Source: Castanea sativa (Eukaryota > Streptophyta > Magnoliopsida > Fagales > Fagaceae). From it: DNA of 64,000 bases. The notes below the pieces were generated by a model, which was not told the DNA's origin, ran no database searches, and was given only the letters and a program-made list of their open reading frames with translations. The first letter of the stretch is position 1. Each line of letters begins with the position of its first letter. This document shows, in pieces, positions 38,998 through 51,995 of the stretch. The stretch covers positions 43,297,464-43,361,463 of the forward strand of contig NC_134015.1 of assembly GCF_040712315.1 (NCBI RefSeq), written 5' to 3'. A program made the position numbers and the translations under genes.

Positions 38998-39263
38998 ATT
39001 TGATTTTTTATATGATGGTGGTAAATGAAATATTGATGGTAGGTTTATCATTACCAAGAATGTCAAATGCTGCGGTTCATTGTTCTCGCGATGCTGATTG
39101 TACATTCGCAATCCAATGTCTTTCTCCGTGCTTCTCCCTTTGTGTAAACGGAGCATGTCAGTGCTCCTGCGCTGCAACCCGAAAACAAGCTACTGTTGAA
39201 GGAAATCACGACAATCCGGCAAAAATTAGCAAATACTACTCATTCAAAAATAATGCAAACTAA
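38886..39263 (+). CDS. Secreted 8-cysteine defensin/NCR-like peptide, copy 3
   Basis: Exons 38886-38943 and 39043-39263 are joined across a 99-bp intron and give 92 residues. The mature peptide equals copy 2 except for one residue after the last cysteine (Ala, not Thr), with the low-charge TFAIQCLSPCFSL loops. The signal peptide differs at residue 2 (Ala) and in the core (LIVLLAFA). The intron is 12 bp longer than in copies 1 and 2 through a longer (CT)n tract just after the donor, yet its length remains a multiple of three with no stop, so the unspliced frame is still open (125 codons). AATAAA follows the stop by about 35 bp. Role unknown. Confidence 0.75.
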
Positions 39264-39659
39264 ATTGAGTACAAGAAGTTTTACCTGTCTTGCTACTCAA
39301 TAAAAAATGTACTTATCATGTCGTAGGGATAATAATTTCAAACTAAAGGCTCTAGGTGGTGTAAAGTCTAAAAAGAAATAAGATCCTTTATCAATTTCAT
39401 GAATGTTGAAATAAAAAGGACACTTTGCACTTCATGGCATAGAAAAAAAATAATTGTGATACCATATGAAGGAATTGCGAATTTCTCTAACAGTATGTTA
39501 GGATTCATTTCCTATAATCCAATTGTATGATTTTATCTTCTTACAGTTCATGTCCTAGAATCCAATGTACAATTTTACCTTTTTAACAAAACCTTTTTAT
39601 TTGCAGAGACTATTTAATATGATCATTAGAAATGTTGATACATTTGGAATACATTAAAC

Positions 39660-40035
39660 TTGTCTTGGCCCAATTTTTCATTGGCAAGATATTGTCTTCT
39701 TTTTGAGTAAGATAGAGCCTAACCCCTCAAGGTTTTAAAATGCCTATTTCCAATTTCAACTCGCTGCCCGTCATATAAGGCTTAAGACTTCCCCCTATAT
39801 AGGCAATGTGAAACTTAGTCAAGATTTTGTTCCCTACCACCTTACCCAACTTAAGAGGTATATTGGCCTTTTGGGTTCTCATAATCTACCCCCCTTAATA
39901 GGCCACATTTCCTCATGTGGGACATACGCACCATCCTATCGTGTAGGATTCCACTCTGTTACTATTTGTCATGCCTCAATTCTTGATTGACAAGACATTC
40001 TTCTCTTTGAAAGTGACACATAGGCTCATCCTCAT
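39660..40035 (-). repeat. TRIM-like element, type I copy 3
   Basis: Same structure as 3759-4135. Confidence 0.4.
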
Positions 40036-40449
40036 CTCTCATCATCAAATTCAGTTTCTTCTGAGGATAATTGATTTTTGTGATCGCATTGATAATAGCT
40101 AGAGTCTATAGAATTTCTACCTATTGTTTTTTTTTTAAGTACAATCATTTTCAATGTTTTGGATTACTAATTTCTTTTTAATATGGGTAATAGTGTAATA
40201 AGCCTTAATTGAAATATAATACAAATATGTTATATTATATTAGTTAAAAGAGGGGACTTTATTTTAATTAGGGGGCCTGGGAACTAACTTAGTCACCTAT
40301 ATGCTAGAGTTCGCCCAGAATATTATATAAATTTCATGGTAAAGACTTTGGTTTGTGCTATTAAAATTACCTACAAGGTAGGAGGATCAAGGATGGGAAT
40401 AGGCAAAGTAATTCTAATATGGAAAAAAAAAAATTATCTTGTTAGTCCA

Positions 40450-41255
40450 TGTTGGGTTAAAATGAATTGACCCCTTGCAAATTAATTAATTATCCAAGTT
40501 ATTTAATTAGATCAAATTACATGCAATAGTGTAGAAGCACAAACAAATCACCAATTATACTAAATACAGTGGAAAGTAAATTTAAAACATCTGATTTGTT
40601 TACGAATGGAAAAAACCACCAAGGCAAAAGCCCACCGAGTGAATTTAAGGTCACCACTCCCAAGAATCCACTATTATCAATCACAAGTGGTTACAAGCAT
40701 AAGCAATCTTACCAAACCCTTTGGCTATATCCTGAAATACCAACCTACAGTTGAACCCTTACCCCAATACCCAATTAAACTTCTATTGTAGCAGCAATCC
40801 TTCCGTTTAATGCTCGAATCCAAGAACGTGAGTAACTCCAGCAACTTGAAGAGGTTGTTCGCTACAAAGTTCCTCAATTCTTCAACAATGAAGATCAGGA
40901 AGCTCCTTGGTTACAAAAACCTTGGCGAAAAGACGTAATAGATTATTCAGAGAGAATAATGAATTAGAGCATTATCTGCTTACGCGATAGCCTTTAAAAT
41001 AAGTCTTATATATGTCTAGAGTTGTAAGAAAAGAAACCCTATACAAATATTTCAACATGGGCCGAAAATTAGATTTGGAAACTTTGATTTCATAAGTCTC
41101 GACAAAAACAACTTGTGTCGAGCTTCAACATTAAATCTCGACACAAGTCTTTCTGTGGAGATTGCTGTCGAGCTTTAATAAACAGCTCTTCTTCACTTGT
41201 TTCTTGGTCAGGTCCTCATGGATTTAACACTTGACTTGAATAACATGTTTCTTGA
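40450..41255 (-). mobile_element. Family 1 LTR, left copy, truncated (unit 3)
   Basis: It starts TGTTGGGTTAAAATG at the same insertion point (after AGTCCA) as the LTR at 4551, and loses homology to the other families after ATGTTTCTTGAA. Confidence 0.65.
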
Positions 41256-42439
41256 AAAGAGAAAGAAAAGCTCGATAGAAAGGAATTTTTAAAGATCTGT
41301 CGAGAAGTTGTCAAGCTTGAAGAAAAGGAGTTTTTCAAGAGAGGAAAAACGCATAATAATGAATGCAACAACCAAGCTACTCAAGCAATGATCCAATCAA
41401 CATGTTAAGCTCTCAAGACATCTCTCCACATATAAACATAGCATCCATAGATCCAAAAACACGCGCGCGCACACTAAATAAGTCTAACCAATTGTATATT
41501 TCAAAAAATAAGTTAAGACAGCTTAATGAGCATATATCAACACATGTATCTCTTATGATAGCCAAATCACATTGTACCTGCACATGTATCGAAAGTAGCA
41601 AAGAATTTACGTGTTGTGTGTGAAAACATAACAAATGTGCATAAGTTTCTCATATTATGACGATTTAAGATATGAGAAAATCTAATAAACTCACACACAA
41701 TCATAACAATTTGATGGGGACTGCACCTTCGAGGTATATTATATAACTCTCACATCTCCTAGAAACACGCTTACAACCATATTAAAAGCATTTTGATTCT
41801 TTTTGCTTTTATATTCTTTGCATATTTTCAATTTAAACATATCATGCATAGGCATGTAAGAGAGAAAATAAATACCCAATTATGTAAGCCAAAACACTAC
41901 AAATTCGCTATGTCAAAGCAGATAGATGTTATACATGATTGGTGAGTTTTAGTGGTGAGATGGTTATTTATGCCTTTCTCTTAGGATTTTCTAGTCCTTC
42001 TTGTCAAAAAGAGTGATATGAGTATGAGATATAAAAGACAATATTAATCACACTCATCACAAACACGAGCCACAAAGCTCACTTGCTTAGTTGTGCATTT
42101 GAGATGCTCATCTAAGCTACAAGAGATACAAAGTTTAGAAAACTTTGTTTCAATGGCCATCCAAGGTACACAAGTACCAAAATACACAAACACACATTGT
42201 TTTTGAATTTCTCTAATTTTTCAATTTTTATTTTTATTTTTAGGTAAAAGTAAAATAAAACAAAACTGAAAACAAACAAATAAAACATGTAAACATACAA
42301 AGCATAAAACTAGACGAACTCAAAAACAAGAAAACAAAACAAACATGACATGCAAGACCAAGAGAGGGAGGAAGTGACTTAATCATTTGGAGCCTTTTTT
42401 CTTCCACACTTTGGAATTGGTGGAAGATCATTTCCTAGA
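41256..42439 (-). mobile_element. Retroelement internal non-coding region (unit 3)
   Basis: As at 5358-6560. The alternating purine-pyrimidine tract at 41459-41474 is reduced to (CG)n. No coding domains are recognised. Confidence 0.55.
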
Positions 42440-43888
42440 GTTGAACCTTTGTTCCTAGAGTTAGAGAGTTCATACCTTAAGCTGGTTCTGTCAAAAGCTG
42501 ATTTCTAGAGATTCAACATTTCATCCAACTTTGCACTAGAAGTCCTCTCCGACTGAGCTTGAACTTAGAACAATTCTGCTTCAAGCTTCTTAGTTCTTTT
42601 AGCCAAGAAATTATTCTCAAATCATAATCCTCCAATGATTTGATAGGCTTCATCAACCTTGGTAGAGAGCTCCTCTTATTCTAGCTCCACTTCACTAAGC
42701 TTCTTAGTAGACAGCCTATACAACTTCACATACTTTTCAGATATTTTGTATAACTTTGCATAGGCTATATGGATGTTATCCTGTTCATCCATCTTCTCGA
42801 ACTTAGATTCCACTAAGTCCTCTTCTTCATACACTACTTCTATGATCCCTTCAGTAGGATCCACTATGGCAGTGAAAGCACTTAAGATTCCTTCGTCATC
42901 ACTGTCATCTGACTTAGTCTCAGGCTCGGTATCACTCAAGGTAGCAGCAAGAGCCTTGCTTTTCCCAATCGACTTGAAATAAGTTGGAGATTCTTGTTTT
43001 ATGTGTCCAAAACCTTAACATTCAAAGCACATTGGTCCAGAGGGAATAGTATACTGACCACAGTCCTTAACATCCTTCTTCCCTCTGTCTTGACTTTAAG
43101 TTGAGAAGAACTGCATTACTTACGGTCCTTGTCAAAGCCTTTCACATTGGCATTCTTCATGAACTTCTTGAGCTGCCTAGTGATGTAGGACTTCATCTTG
43201 GAATATTCATCATCTAAAGACTCATCAGTCTCATTACTTTTGGCTTTCAATGCCATATTCTTACTTTTGGTTCCTTTCCCTAGTCTAATCAAACCTGATT
43301 TGTAGGTTTGCAAGTTTTCAATCAGCTCCAACAAAGTAATGGTGTCAATGTCCTTTGATTCTTCAATCACTGTTATCCTGGAATGAAATCTCTCAAGGAG
43401 AGATCTGAGCACCTTTCTTATAATCTTGGGCTCTAGAATATGATCACCAAGATTGAATTTTGAGTTCACTATTTCCTTCAACTTGGCATAGAACTCATCA
43501 AACATCTCATTCTTCTCCATCTTTATCTCCTCAAACCTAGTCGTGAGCCTTTGGAGCTTTGAATCCTTGACAGCCATAGTCCCTTCATAGGTTGTCTGGA
43601 GGATGGTCCATGCTTCCTTTGCAGTTTCAGTTAAGGATACTTTCTTGAACTCCTAATTGGTCACCTCACTAAATAGGGCATTCAATGCTCTACTGTTGAA
43701 GCTTTTGGCTTTGGTCTTGGCCTCATCCTAATCAGCCAACGCTTTCTTTGGGTTCACCCAACCAATTTCCACAACTTGCCAGACCTTCTCATCTAAAGAC
43801 AGCAAGAAAGGTCTTATGCGTACTTTCAAGTATGCATAGTTAGTGCCATCAAATAAAGGAGGTATAATAAGATACTATCATCTATCCA
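42440..43888 (-). pseudogene. Copia-type gag remnant, family 1 (unit 3)
   Basis: UBN2-like domain in the frame 43577-43116 (LQRLTTRFEEIKM, FDEFYAKL, LLELIENLQTY), then the acidic region 42939-42676 in another frame. About 450 bp carrying the second zinc knuckle is deleted near 42455, relative to 6575-6985. Stops near 43655 and 43730 interrupt the N-terminal part. Inactive. Confidence 0.75.
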
Positions 43889-43947
43889 TGATAAACAGGG
43901 GTCAATGGATCACACAGCAAAGATTAAAACCTAATCAGAGTGTGCCC

Positions 43948-43959
43948 GTTCTGATAACA
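43948..43959 (-). other. Decayed primer-binding site
   Basis: Minus strand TGTTATCAGAAC, two to three changes from TGGTATCAGAGC, with the same 2-bp spacer to the LTR. Confidence 0.7.
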
Positions 43960-43961
43960 CT

Positions 43962-44786
43962 TGTTGTGTTAAAATGAATTGACCCCTTGCAAATTAATTA
44001 ATTACCCAAGTTAATTAATTAGATGAAATTACATGTAATAGCGTGGTAGCTTAAAAAAAATCACCAATTATACTAAATGTAGTATAAAATAAATTTGACA
44101 CAGGTGATTTGTTTACAAATGGGGAAAACCACCGAGGTAAAACCCCACTGGGTGAATTTAAGGTCACCACTCCCAAGAATCCACAATTATCAATCACAAG
44201 TGGTTACAAGCATAAGAAATCTTACCAAACCCTTTGGCATATCCCAAAATACCAACCTATAATTGAACCCTTACCCCAATACCCAATTGGACTTGTATTG
44301 TAGTGGCAATCCTTCCATTCAATGCACAAATCCCAGTACGTGACTAACCAATGATGCACGGATCATATCAGGCAACTAACTCCATTAACTTGAAGAGATT
44401 GTTGGCTGCAAAGTTCTTCAGTTCATCAACAATGAAGATCAAGAAGCTCCTTGGTCACAAAACCCTTGGCGAAAGACGCAATAGCTTCTTTAGAGAGAAT
44501 AATGAACTTGGGTACTATTTGCTTGTGTGATGACCTTTAAAATAAGTCTTATATATGTCTAGGGTAATAAGAAAAGAAACCCTATACAAATTTTTCAACA
44601 TGGGACGAAAATCAGATCTGGAAATTCTAATTTCGTAAGTCTCGATAGAAACAACTTGTGTCGAGCTTCAACATTAAATCTCAATAGAAGTCTTTCTGTC
44701 AAAATTGCTATCGAGCTTTAATGAACAGCTCTTCTTCACTTGTTTCTTGGTTAGAATTTCATGGGTTTAACACTTGACTTGAACAA
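43962..44786 (-). mobile_element. Family 1 LTR, right copy (unit 3)
   Basis: It starts TGTTGTGTTAAAATG beside the primer site and is colinear with 8490-9312. Confidence 0.65.
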
Positions 44787-45577
44787 GGGACACAAGGAAT
44801 CCATACAAATGCATAAATATAAAGAAACAAAATGCTATGGATGAGAAGATAATAGAAAGATCCAAAACATGTGAAAAGCAATGCATGCAAGAGGGTCTCG
44901 ACAAATCGAGAAGTTGTTGGGCTACTATCAAGAGAAAACCCCAAAATCTTGATGGATCGAGGATCTATCAAGAATCTATCAGTCGAACAGAATGCATAGA
45001 AATTTGGCTCAATGGATCGAGAAGAAACCCAAAAATCTTGATGGATCGAAGATCTGCCAAGATTCTATCGAGGCTGAAGAAAGAAAGCTTGATAGAAGTG
45101 GAATCTGTCGAGCTTGAGGAAAAAAGAGTTTTTCAAGGGAGGAAAAACACATAAAGATGAATGCAAAGGTCTCATCTTCCTCCATCCTTATTTCTTCAAA
45201 ACTACCAGTGAATCTTTGAAGATTCACAGTCTTTACTGCCTTGGTACCTTTATAGGCGGTCTTAAGAATGGTCTGTACTTCCTTGGCAACTTCCATGGAT
45301 GATATTTTCTTCGAATTACTCATTGGTCACCCTACAAAACAAAGCATTCAATGCCCTACTTTTGAAATTTTTCGCTTTAATTGTTGTTTCAACATAATCC
45401 ATCGACACTTCCTATGGCTTAATCCAGCCAACTTCAACAGCTTGCCGAACTTTTTCACCTAGAGCCTGCAAAAAAACTTTCATATGAACTTTCAAGTATG
45501 CATAATTAGTTCCATCAAATAAAGGATGAATCAAAAGAGATTTTCCACGATCAGAGTGTACCCGCTCTTATACCACT
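44787..45577 (-). pseudogene. TCGA-rich segment plus family 2 gag fragment (unit 3)
   Basis: A TCGA-rich stretch to about 45130, then gag sequence (MSNSKKISSMEVAKE, KTAYKGTKAVKTVNLQRF) to the mutated primer site at about 45564-45575. It has the same internal deletion joint, near GATGAATGCAA, as 9313-10116, so that deletion predates the split of units 1 and 3. Confidence 0.65.
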
Positions 45578-46518
45578 TATTGGGAAATTTATACCCTGGT
45601 TGATAGAATTAATAAGTTTTAAACCCAAGTTGTTAATTATATTTATTATGAATAAACCTTGTTAAAACAAACAAACATAAACATCATGCACAATGGAATA
45701 GTAAATAAGACAAGAAATGACCTAGGAAAACCAATGAGACAAACTTGTTTCATAGTAAAAACCCTGGGGGGAAGCCTTCTTTAAAAGAAATTCACTATAG
45801 TAAATAAAAGTTTCAGATCTAGTACAAAACATTTGTCCCTAGAATCTACAATCCTCGTAAATGAACTTACAGCAGAAACCTTCCACTGCTTCAGAACCTC
45901 TGAACTCTCTAGTATATGAACCTTACACTTTTGCACGGATCCCAGTACGTGACTAACCAATGATGCCACATGACTAACTCCAACAACTTAAAGAAGATGT
46001 TGTTGGCTTCAAAGTTCTTCACTTCATTAACAATGAAGATCAAGAAGAACTTGGTTACAAAACCCTTGGCGTAAAGACGCAGTAGCTTCTTCAAAGAAAA
46101 TAATGAACTAGGTCACTATCTGCTTGTATTCTCTTGGCATCCACTTTTGATTGCCTTTAAAATAAACCTTATATATGTCTAAGGTTGTGAGAAAAGAAAC
46201 CTTATACAAATATTTCAACGTGACCTGAAAATTAGATCTGAAAATTCTGATTTCGCAAATCTCAACAGATACAACTTGGGTCGAGCTTTTGTCTAGTTTT
46301 AACATCAAATCTCGATAGAAAGAATTATGTCAAGACTTTTGTCGAGCTTTAATGAACAGCTCTTCGTCACTTGTTTCTCGGTCAGATCTTCATGGCTTTA
46401 AAACTTGACTTGAACAACATGTTTCTTCAAGTCTTAAACCCGTCCTAGATCTACCCAATTACAAGTAAAGTGCATTTTGTCAAAGGATTATCCAATTACA
46501 TAAAATATGTCCCTAACA
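45578..46518 (-). mobile_element. Family 2 LTR, complete (unit 3)
   Basis: 941 bp, from TATTGGG (one change from TGTTGGG) to CCCTAACA. Confidence 0.8.
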
Positions 46519-47111
46519 ACTTGTTGTTCTTATTACCTATAAAAGGAAATGTAGTTTATTATGAGTACTTGGGAAATTTGTATTTATATTTTGTTTTAAA
46601 TAATTAAGTGTAGGATTCAGAGTTTTTCTATTTTGAATTATTATTAGTTGCAAAACCGCGCGATGTGGAAATATTTGTCAGTTTATTTTTTTGTTAGGTA
46701 AAAAAAAAATGAAAATAGTAGATGAGACTTAAGAGCGTTAGTTTCAAACCATTCTAAAAATTATGTGATTATTTTCAAATAAAGTATAGTTGATACAATA
46801 TATTATATTTTCAAAATTAAATTATCTATAATTTTTATATTACTTATTATAGATATTTTATAAATAATGTAATGTGTGGTTAGAATTTGTTTCTAGTGCT
46901 CCTTTCAATCAATTTATCCTCTGTACGTATTGAACGTACCAAAGATGAAACAGATATAAGTAAATCTGTCGCTTACATTAAGAAAAATACGATGATAACA
47001 TAAAAATATGTATGTAATTATATCCAAAACCTTACACTAAGAATTAGAAACAATTGTCAATGAAATAGATCATCTTTATAGTTTTTACACAAACCTCCCC
47101 TCTCAAAGTAT

Positions 47112-47390
47112 TGTTGAAGTTGACCAAATGAACCGAAATGTATCAACTAGACCGAATGGACTGAATTGAACTAGACAAAATGGATAGAATGGACTGAACT
47201 GAACCAGATAAAATGGATCGAATGGAAAAACAATTAGACCATAATAGACCGAAATGGAGCAAATAGACTGAAGTTGAGAGAACGGACTAAAATGGAACGA
47301 ATTGAATTGAAATGGACATAAATTGATAGAAATAGACCAAGTGAATGGAAGTAGACCTTAATGGACCAAACTAGAGCGAAATACTATGCT
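47112..47390. repeat. Degenerate TGGACnnAAn array, type II copy 3
   Basis: Homologous to 11650-11935, with about two units fewer. Confidence 0.7.
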
Positions 47391-48349
47391 AATGTGGCTC
47401 AATAGGAGCGTGGCAACAACAAATTATACACTTTGGCTGTTAAATATAAAAATTTCTATCATAACTGCAGGGGGACGTGCGTCAGGCCCATTTCAAAGCC
47501 ATGCTGAGAATGTTGGGCTGCCAACATTAGAGGAGTGAGCTCAGCCCGAGGACAAAGGAATTACAAAAGACCCAATGCTCGAACCCATGATCCCAATTCA
47601 TCATTAATGCACATTCAAGCACTCAAATTGGTGTTAGGCAAATGTTAAAAGTAATCTGACATAGTCAAATTAGTGTGAGCAACTGTTGATCCTTGATTCG
47701 ATAAGGGGGAACAGTACAATAGACTCACAAGACCACTTAGATCCTAAACTCGGTAGGTCCCACACGCGTGAGGGAGATTTCGTCAAAATGAAGGTCCTAC
47801 TAACAAGAGAGTGTAAATAGGAAAGCAGGTAAAAGGAAAGGGGTTGGAGAAATTGGGAGGTGAAAACATGAGAGGACCGAGATTTATACATCGTGAATTT
47901 GAGATTCATCTCGGGGCACAAGGGAACATACTCAGTCCAAGGATCATATCCTCGGCCTAAGCTTAGAATCAAATGCGACAAACTGCATTCGTGGCTCAGC
48001 ACATTGTAGTTAACAACTGCTCTTAGGACCTCGTATCAGGGGTTAAAAATGTCCCTAATAAGGAAAAAAAAAAAAATGACGGCCTAATCCCAATCCTATA
48101 GTTTTTGGGTCTGGCCACTACATTAACTTATATAAAAATTCTTTGGTGAGGTAGATTGCTATGTAAAGAGAATTCTATTTTTTTTTTATATAAATCTTAG
48201 AAAAATAAAAATAGAAATTCGTTTATATAAATGATTAGTGCAGAATTTATAAATCATTAATCATGAAAATAAATGCATATACGCCATTAATACTTCTTAG
48301 ATAGACATAAAATAAATTCATACTACTACAATGTGTGGTAGATATATAA

Positions 48350-48598
48350 GAAAATAGGATTCAGATCTTCTAAATTTCTTAGGGTACTTTACTAAATAAA
48401 TTTCCATAAATCATAACCTTTCGTTAATAATTTACTAGTCTAGATTTTATCATGTCAACATTCCACTCACAATAATTTTAATTGTTTTATTCGCAACATT
48501 ATTTTATTATTTTAAGAGTATTGCTAGTAGAATGTTGACATGACGAAATCCAGTCCCTTAAATCATAAAAGATTGGTTAGTATATAAGAAAATCTATT
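48350..48598. mobile_element. Foldback element, type II copy 3 (right arm truncated)
   Basis: The left arm and loop match 29485-29780. The deletion joint lies at AAATCTATT/CAAATTAATA within the right arm. Confidence 0.6.
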
Positions 48599-48955
48599 CA
48601 AATTAATATTCAAATTTTATTATTTCAATATTAATAATTAATTAACATAATCATGCAATTTCATTTTATACAAATTACGTGCACTATGCTTGTGCCTAGA
48701 AACACTTATTTTTTTAATTGAAATATAACATTTTTAAGTCGAGACCGCAAGTAATTTTAATTTAAGTATAAAATGTGTGTCGTAATTTTATGAAATTTTA
48801 ACTTGAATTTTAACTTTATATCCTTAATTTTTCTTACTGTCTGAATTTTTTGGAATTATATTTTAAATTTAAACATTTTAATTTACATTTATATCTTGTC
48901 ATATTAACAAATCATTTTCAATTATATGGTAGATTTAATTTTCTAAGTATGGAAC

Positions 48956-49870
48956 TGTTAGGATGTGTGCCCCTAAATCCCATTGTATGATGCTATTTAT
49001 GATATTATATTTGACGTTATGTATGACTCAATATTGTGTTTGATAAATTTGTTTTATTATTATCTAAAAGTAATGGCAACATGAATATTGAGACATTATT
49101 ATATAGTCCATGAGATGTATTGTATGTGATTTATGTGATTTAGTCACAAAAGATGTAAATCACAAATTCCTTGTAAAATGAAAATGTAGTTCGTAGTTGG
49201 TGATGAAATTGGACATTTCATCTGCAAAGACTATAACATATCAACTAAGAAAATTTGTCTTGATCGTGAAAATGGAGATTTCTAGTTGGTATGTTGATAT
49301 ATTTTAAGAGTTAAAACGTATTGAACTGGACCGCTGTGAGATTTATTATTCTCCTAACGACTGCCAAATTAATAATAAACCCACGACTTGTATTTGAAAG
49401 AACTCTTAATCCTGAGAGAATAATGGACTTAATCATGAGGTGTAAGTTGCTTTGATATATCAGGAGTGAGATCTAAACTAACGGTCAAAACTTCAGTATG
49501 TTGGGCAACCACATTTAGTGTTGATGGAACATATATTCTCAAGATGGAATTCATAGTCTCTTAACAGAGATATAAAATATTCCCTTGAGATTAGTTTAAT
49601 GGGTTTGTTATTCAAAGAGTTAGGCCTAACCACTTTAGTAAGGAGTTACTAAAGTATATGTTTATGGAATTGGATTTCAAAAATATATGATGAATAACTA
49701 AAAGGATTAAACCGGGTACTCAAGGATAAGATGTAATAATTTACAAAGTGGCAGTCTACATTCATGACTTTTGTTAGCACGAATATTTTATGAAGGAGTT
49801 GCATGTACAATAAAGTCTTGGGATATAATTTATAAATATAGCCTAAAGTGCAACTATATTTATATAGTGG
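48956..49870 (+). mobile_element. Solo LTR, 3'-truncated, upstream of pseudogene 3
   Basis: It starts TGTTAGGATG as at 13751. Homology stops after TATTTATATAGTGG, and the next bases belong to the region 70 bp upstream of the old peptide start. Confidence 0.6.
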
Positions 49871-49944
49871 TAAAGATTACCATCATCAAGCAAATCAATT
49901 TGAATAGTCATAACATAGTCCACAACTAGAACAATAGGAAAATA

Positions 49945-50002
49945 ATGGAAGGGATTTCCTCCAAAATGGCTTCCTTGATCATCCTACTTGTTTTTGCAAC
50001 TT

Positions 50003-50065
<63 letters not shown>

Positions 50066-50312
50066 TATTTGATTTTTTATATGATGGTGGCTAATGATTA
50101 CCAATAATGTCAAATGCTGCGGGTCACTGTTCTCGTGAAGTTGATTGTACATTCATAATCAAATGTCGTCCTAAGTGCTTCCCCCTTTGTGTAAATGGGA
50201 GTATGTCAGTGCTCCTGTGCTGCAACCCGAAATGAAGCTACTATTGAAGGCAATCAAGACAATCCGGCAACAATTAGCAAATACTAACCATTCGAAAATA
50301 ATGCAAACTAAA
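49945..50312 (+). pseudogene. Broken cysteine-rich peptide gene, type II copy 3
   Basis: Exon 1 (49945-50002) is intact and followed by the longest (CT)n tract of the array (about 55 bp, 50008-50062). The acceptor is removed by the same 22-bp deletion as in 31929-32275, and the extra G that destroys the last cysteine cluster is present. The TATA region upstream is deleted as well, so neither expression nor a folded product is expected. Confidence 0.8.
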
Positions 50313-50707
50313 TTGAGTACTAGAAGTTGTACTTGTCTTGCTTCTAGAAAAAAAAAAGTTGTCTGTCTTGTCATAGGGATAATAATTTCAATCTAAAGGT
50401 TGCAGGTGGTGCAAAGTCTAAAAAGAAATAAGATTATTTATCAGTTTCATTAATGTTGAAATAAAAAAGGACACTTTGGACTTCATGGCATAGAAAAAAA
50501 AAGTTTTGATACCATATGAAGGAATTGCAAATTTCTATAACAGTATGTTAGGATTTACGTCCTATAATCCAATTGTATGATTTTATCTTTTTACAATTGA
50601 TGTCCTAGAATCCAATTTACGATTTTACCTTTACTAAAACTTTTTGATTTGCAGAGACTATATAATATGATCGATAGAAATGTTGATACAATTGGAATAT
50701 ATTAAAC

Positions 50708-50985
50708 TTGTCTTGCCCCAATTTTCATTGGCAAGATATTGCCTTCTTTTTAAGTAAGACACAGCCTAACCCCTCAAGGTTTTCAAATGCCTATTCTCAA
50801 GCCTATTTCCAATTTGAACTCACCACCATCCATATAAGGATTAATAGGCCACATGTCCTCCTGTGGGACATACACACCATCCTATTGTGTAGGATTCCAC
50901 TCTGTTACTATTTGTCAAGCCCAAATTCTTCATTGACAAGACATTGTTCTTTTTCAAACTACCACATAGGTTCATCCTCATCTCT
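50708..50985 (-). repeat. TRIM-like element, type II copy 3
   Basis: As at 32673-32950. Confidence 0.35.
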
Positions 50986-51995
50986 CATCATCAAATTCAA
51001 TTTCTTTTGAGGATAATTGATTTTTATGATCGTATTGATAATAGCTAGAATCGATAGACTTACTATCTATTGTTTTCTTTTTAAAGTACAATCAGTTTCA
51101 ATGTTTAGATTACAATTGGAGCTTTCCTTTTAACATATATATGTGCATTTTATTAGCTTGTAAAAGGGGTACTAATTTTTTTTTAATATGGGTAATGGCG
51201 TAATAAGCCTTAATTGAAATATAATATAAATATGCTATGTTATATTAGTGGAAAGAGGGGGCTTTCTTTTATTTAGGGACCTTGGGAACTGACTTAGTCA
51301 CCTATATGCTAGAGTCTGCCTTGAATTTTATATAAATTGCATGGTAAAGACTTTGGTTTGTGTTATTAAAATTATCTACAAGGTAGGAGGATCAAGGATG
51401 GGAATCGGGAAAGGAATTCTGATATAGAAAAAAAAAATTATCTTATTAGTCCATTTGATGAAAAACAAATTGTCAAAGAGAACATGACCGTAAGACCATA
51501 ACATTATAGATCATACATTCAACTCCTATGGGAATGGGACAAGGCACCAACGATATGGTCCCAAAATTTTCACGATAAAATTCTCACCACGACAGTATAG
51601 CCACGTGAGTAAACCCACAAGGCTAAAATCTACGAGAAAAATCACCTCGACCATGAAAAATTCTCAACGCGAGAGTAAGTCATGCGATCAAACTTGTACG
51701 ATTAAAACCAATTAACAAAATCATATAAACAACCCAAATCTCAAAACAGGAATAAAACCGTATGATTAAACTCACAAGTACAAAACCGAAGGGCATAACT
51801 GTTTTGGTGAAATTCTCAAAGAAACAGGTGAGATCAACACTATCAACAAATCAAAATTTCTAGCTAATTATCAAGATTAGCAAGAAGCATGAGATGTAAA
51901 TATATGGCATCCAAAAATAGGAGTCTTCATCAAAACAAGTGGAAACTGTCAATATTCCAACAGTCGTCCAAAATGTAGAAGTAAGAAAAAGGGGG

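Larger units (their letters stand above)
35771..40449. repeat. Type I duplicated block, copy 3
   Basis: Complete block: AT-rich empty DNA to 36427, decamer array, GGCCCATTTC module about 36800-37470 with an A/C tract at 37377-37412, foldback, peptide gene 38886-39263, TRIM-like repeat and tail to the LTR at 40450. Confidence 0.85.
46519..51995. repeat. Type II duplicated block, copy 3
   Basis: Same order as the other type II blocks but shortened. There is AT-rich empty DNA to 47110, decamer array, GGCCCATTTC module about 47470-48130, and a foldback cut at 48598 by a ~250-bp deletion. The solo LTR is cut at 49870 by a ~600-bp deletion that also removes the TATA region. Then come pseudogene 49945-50312, TRIM-like repeat, tail, and type II-only segment 51453-51995. 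Confidence 0.8.
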
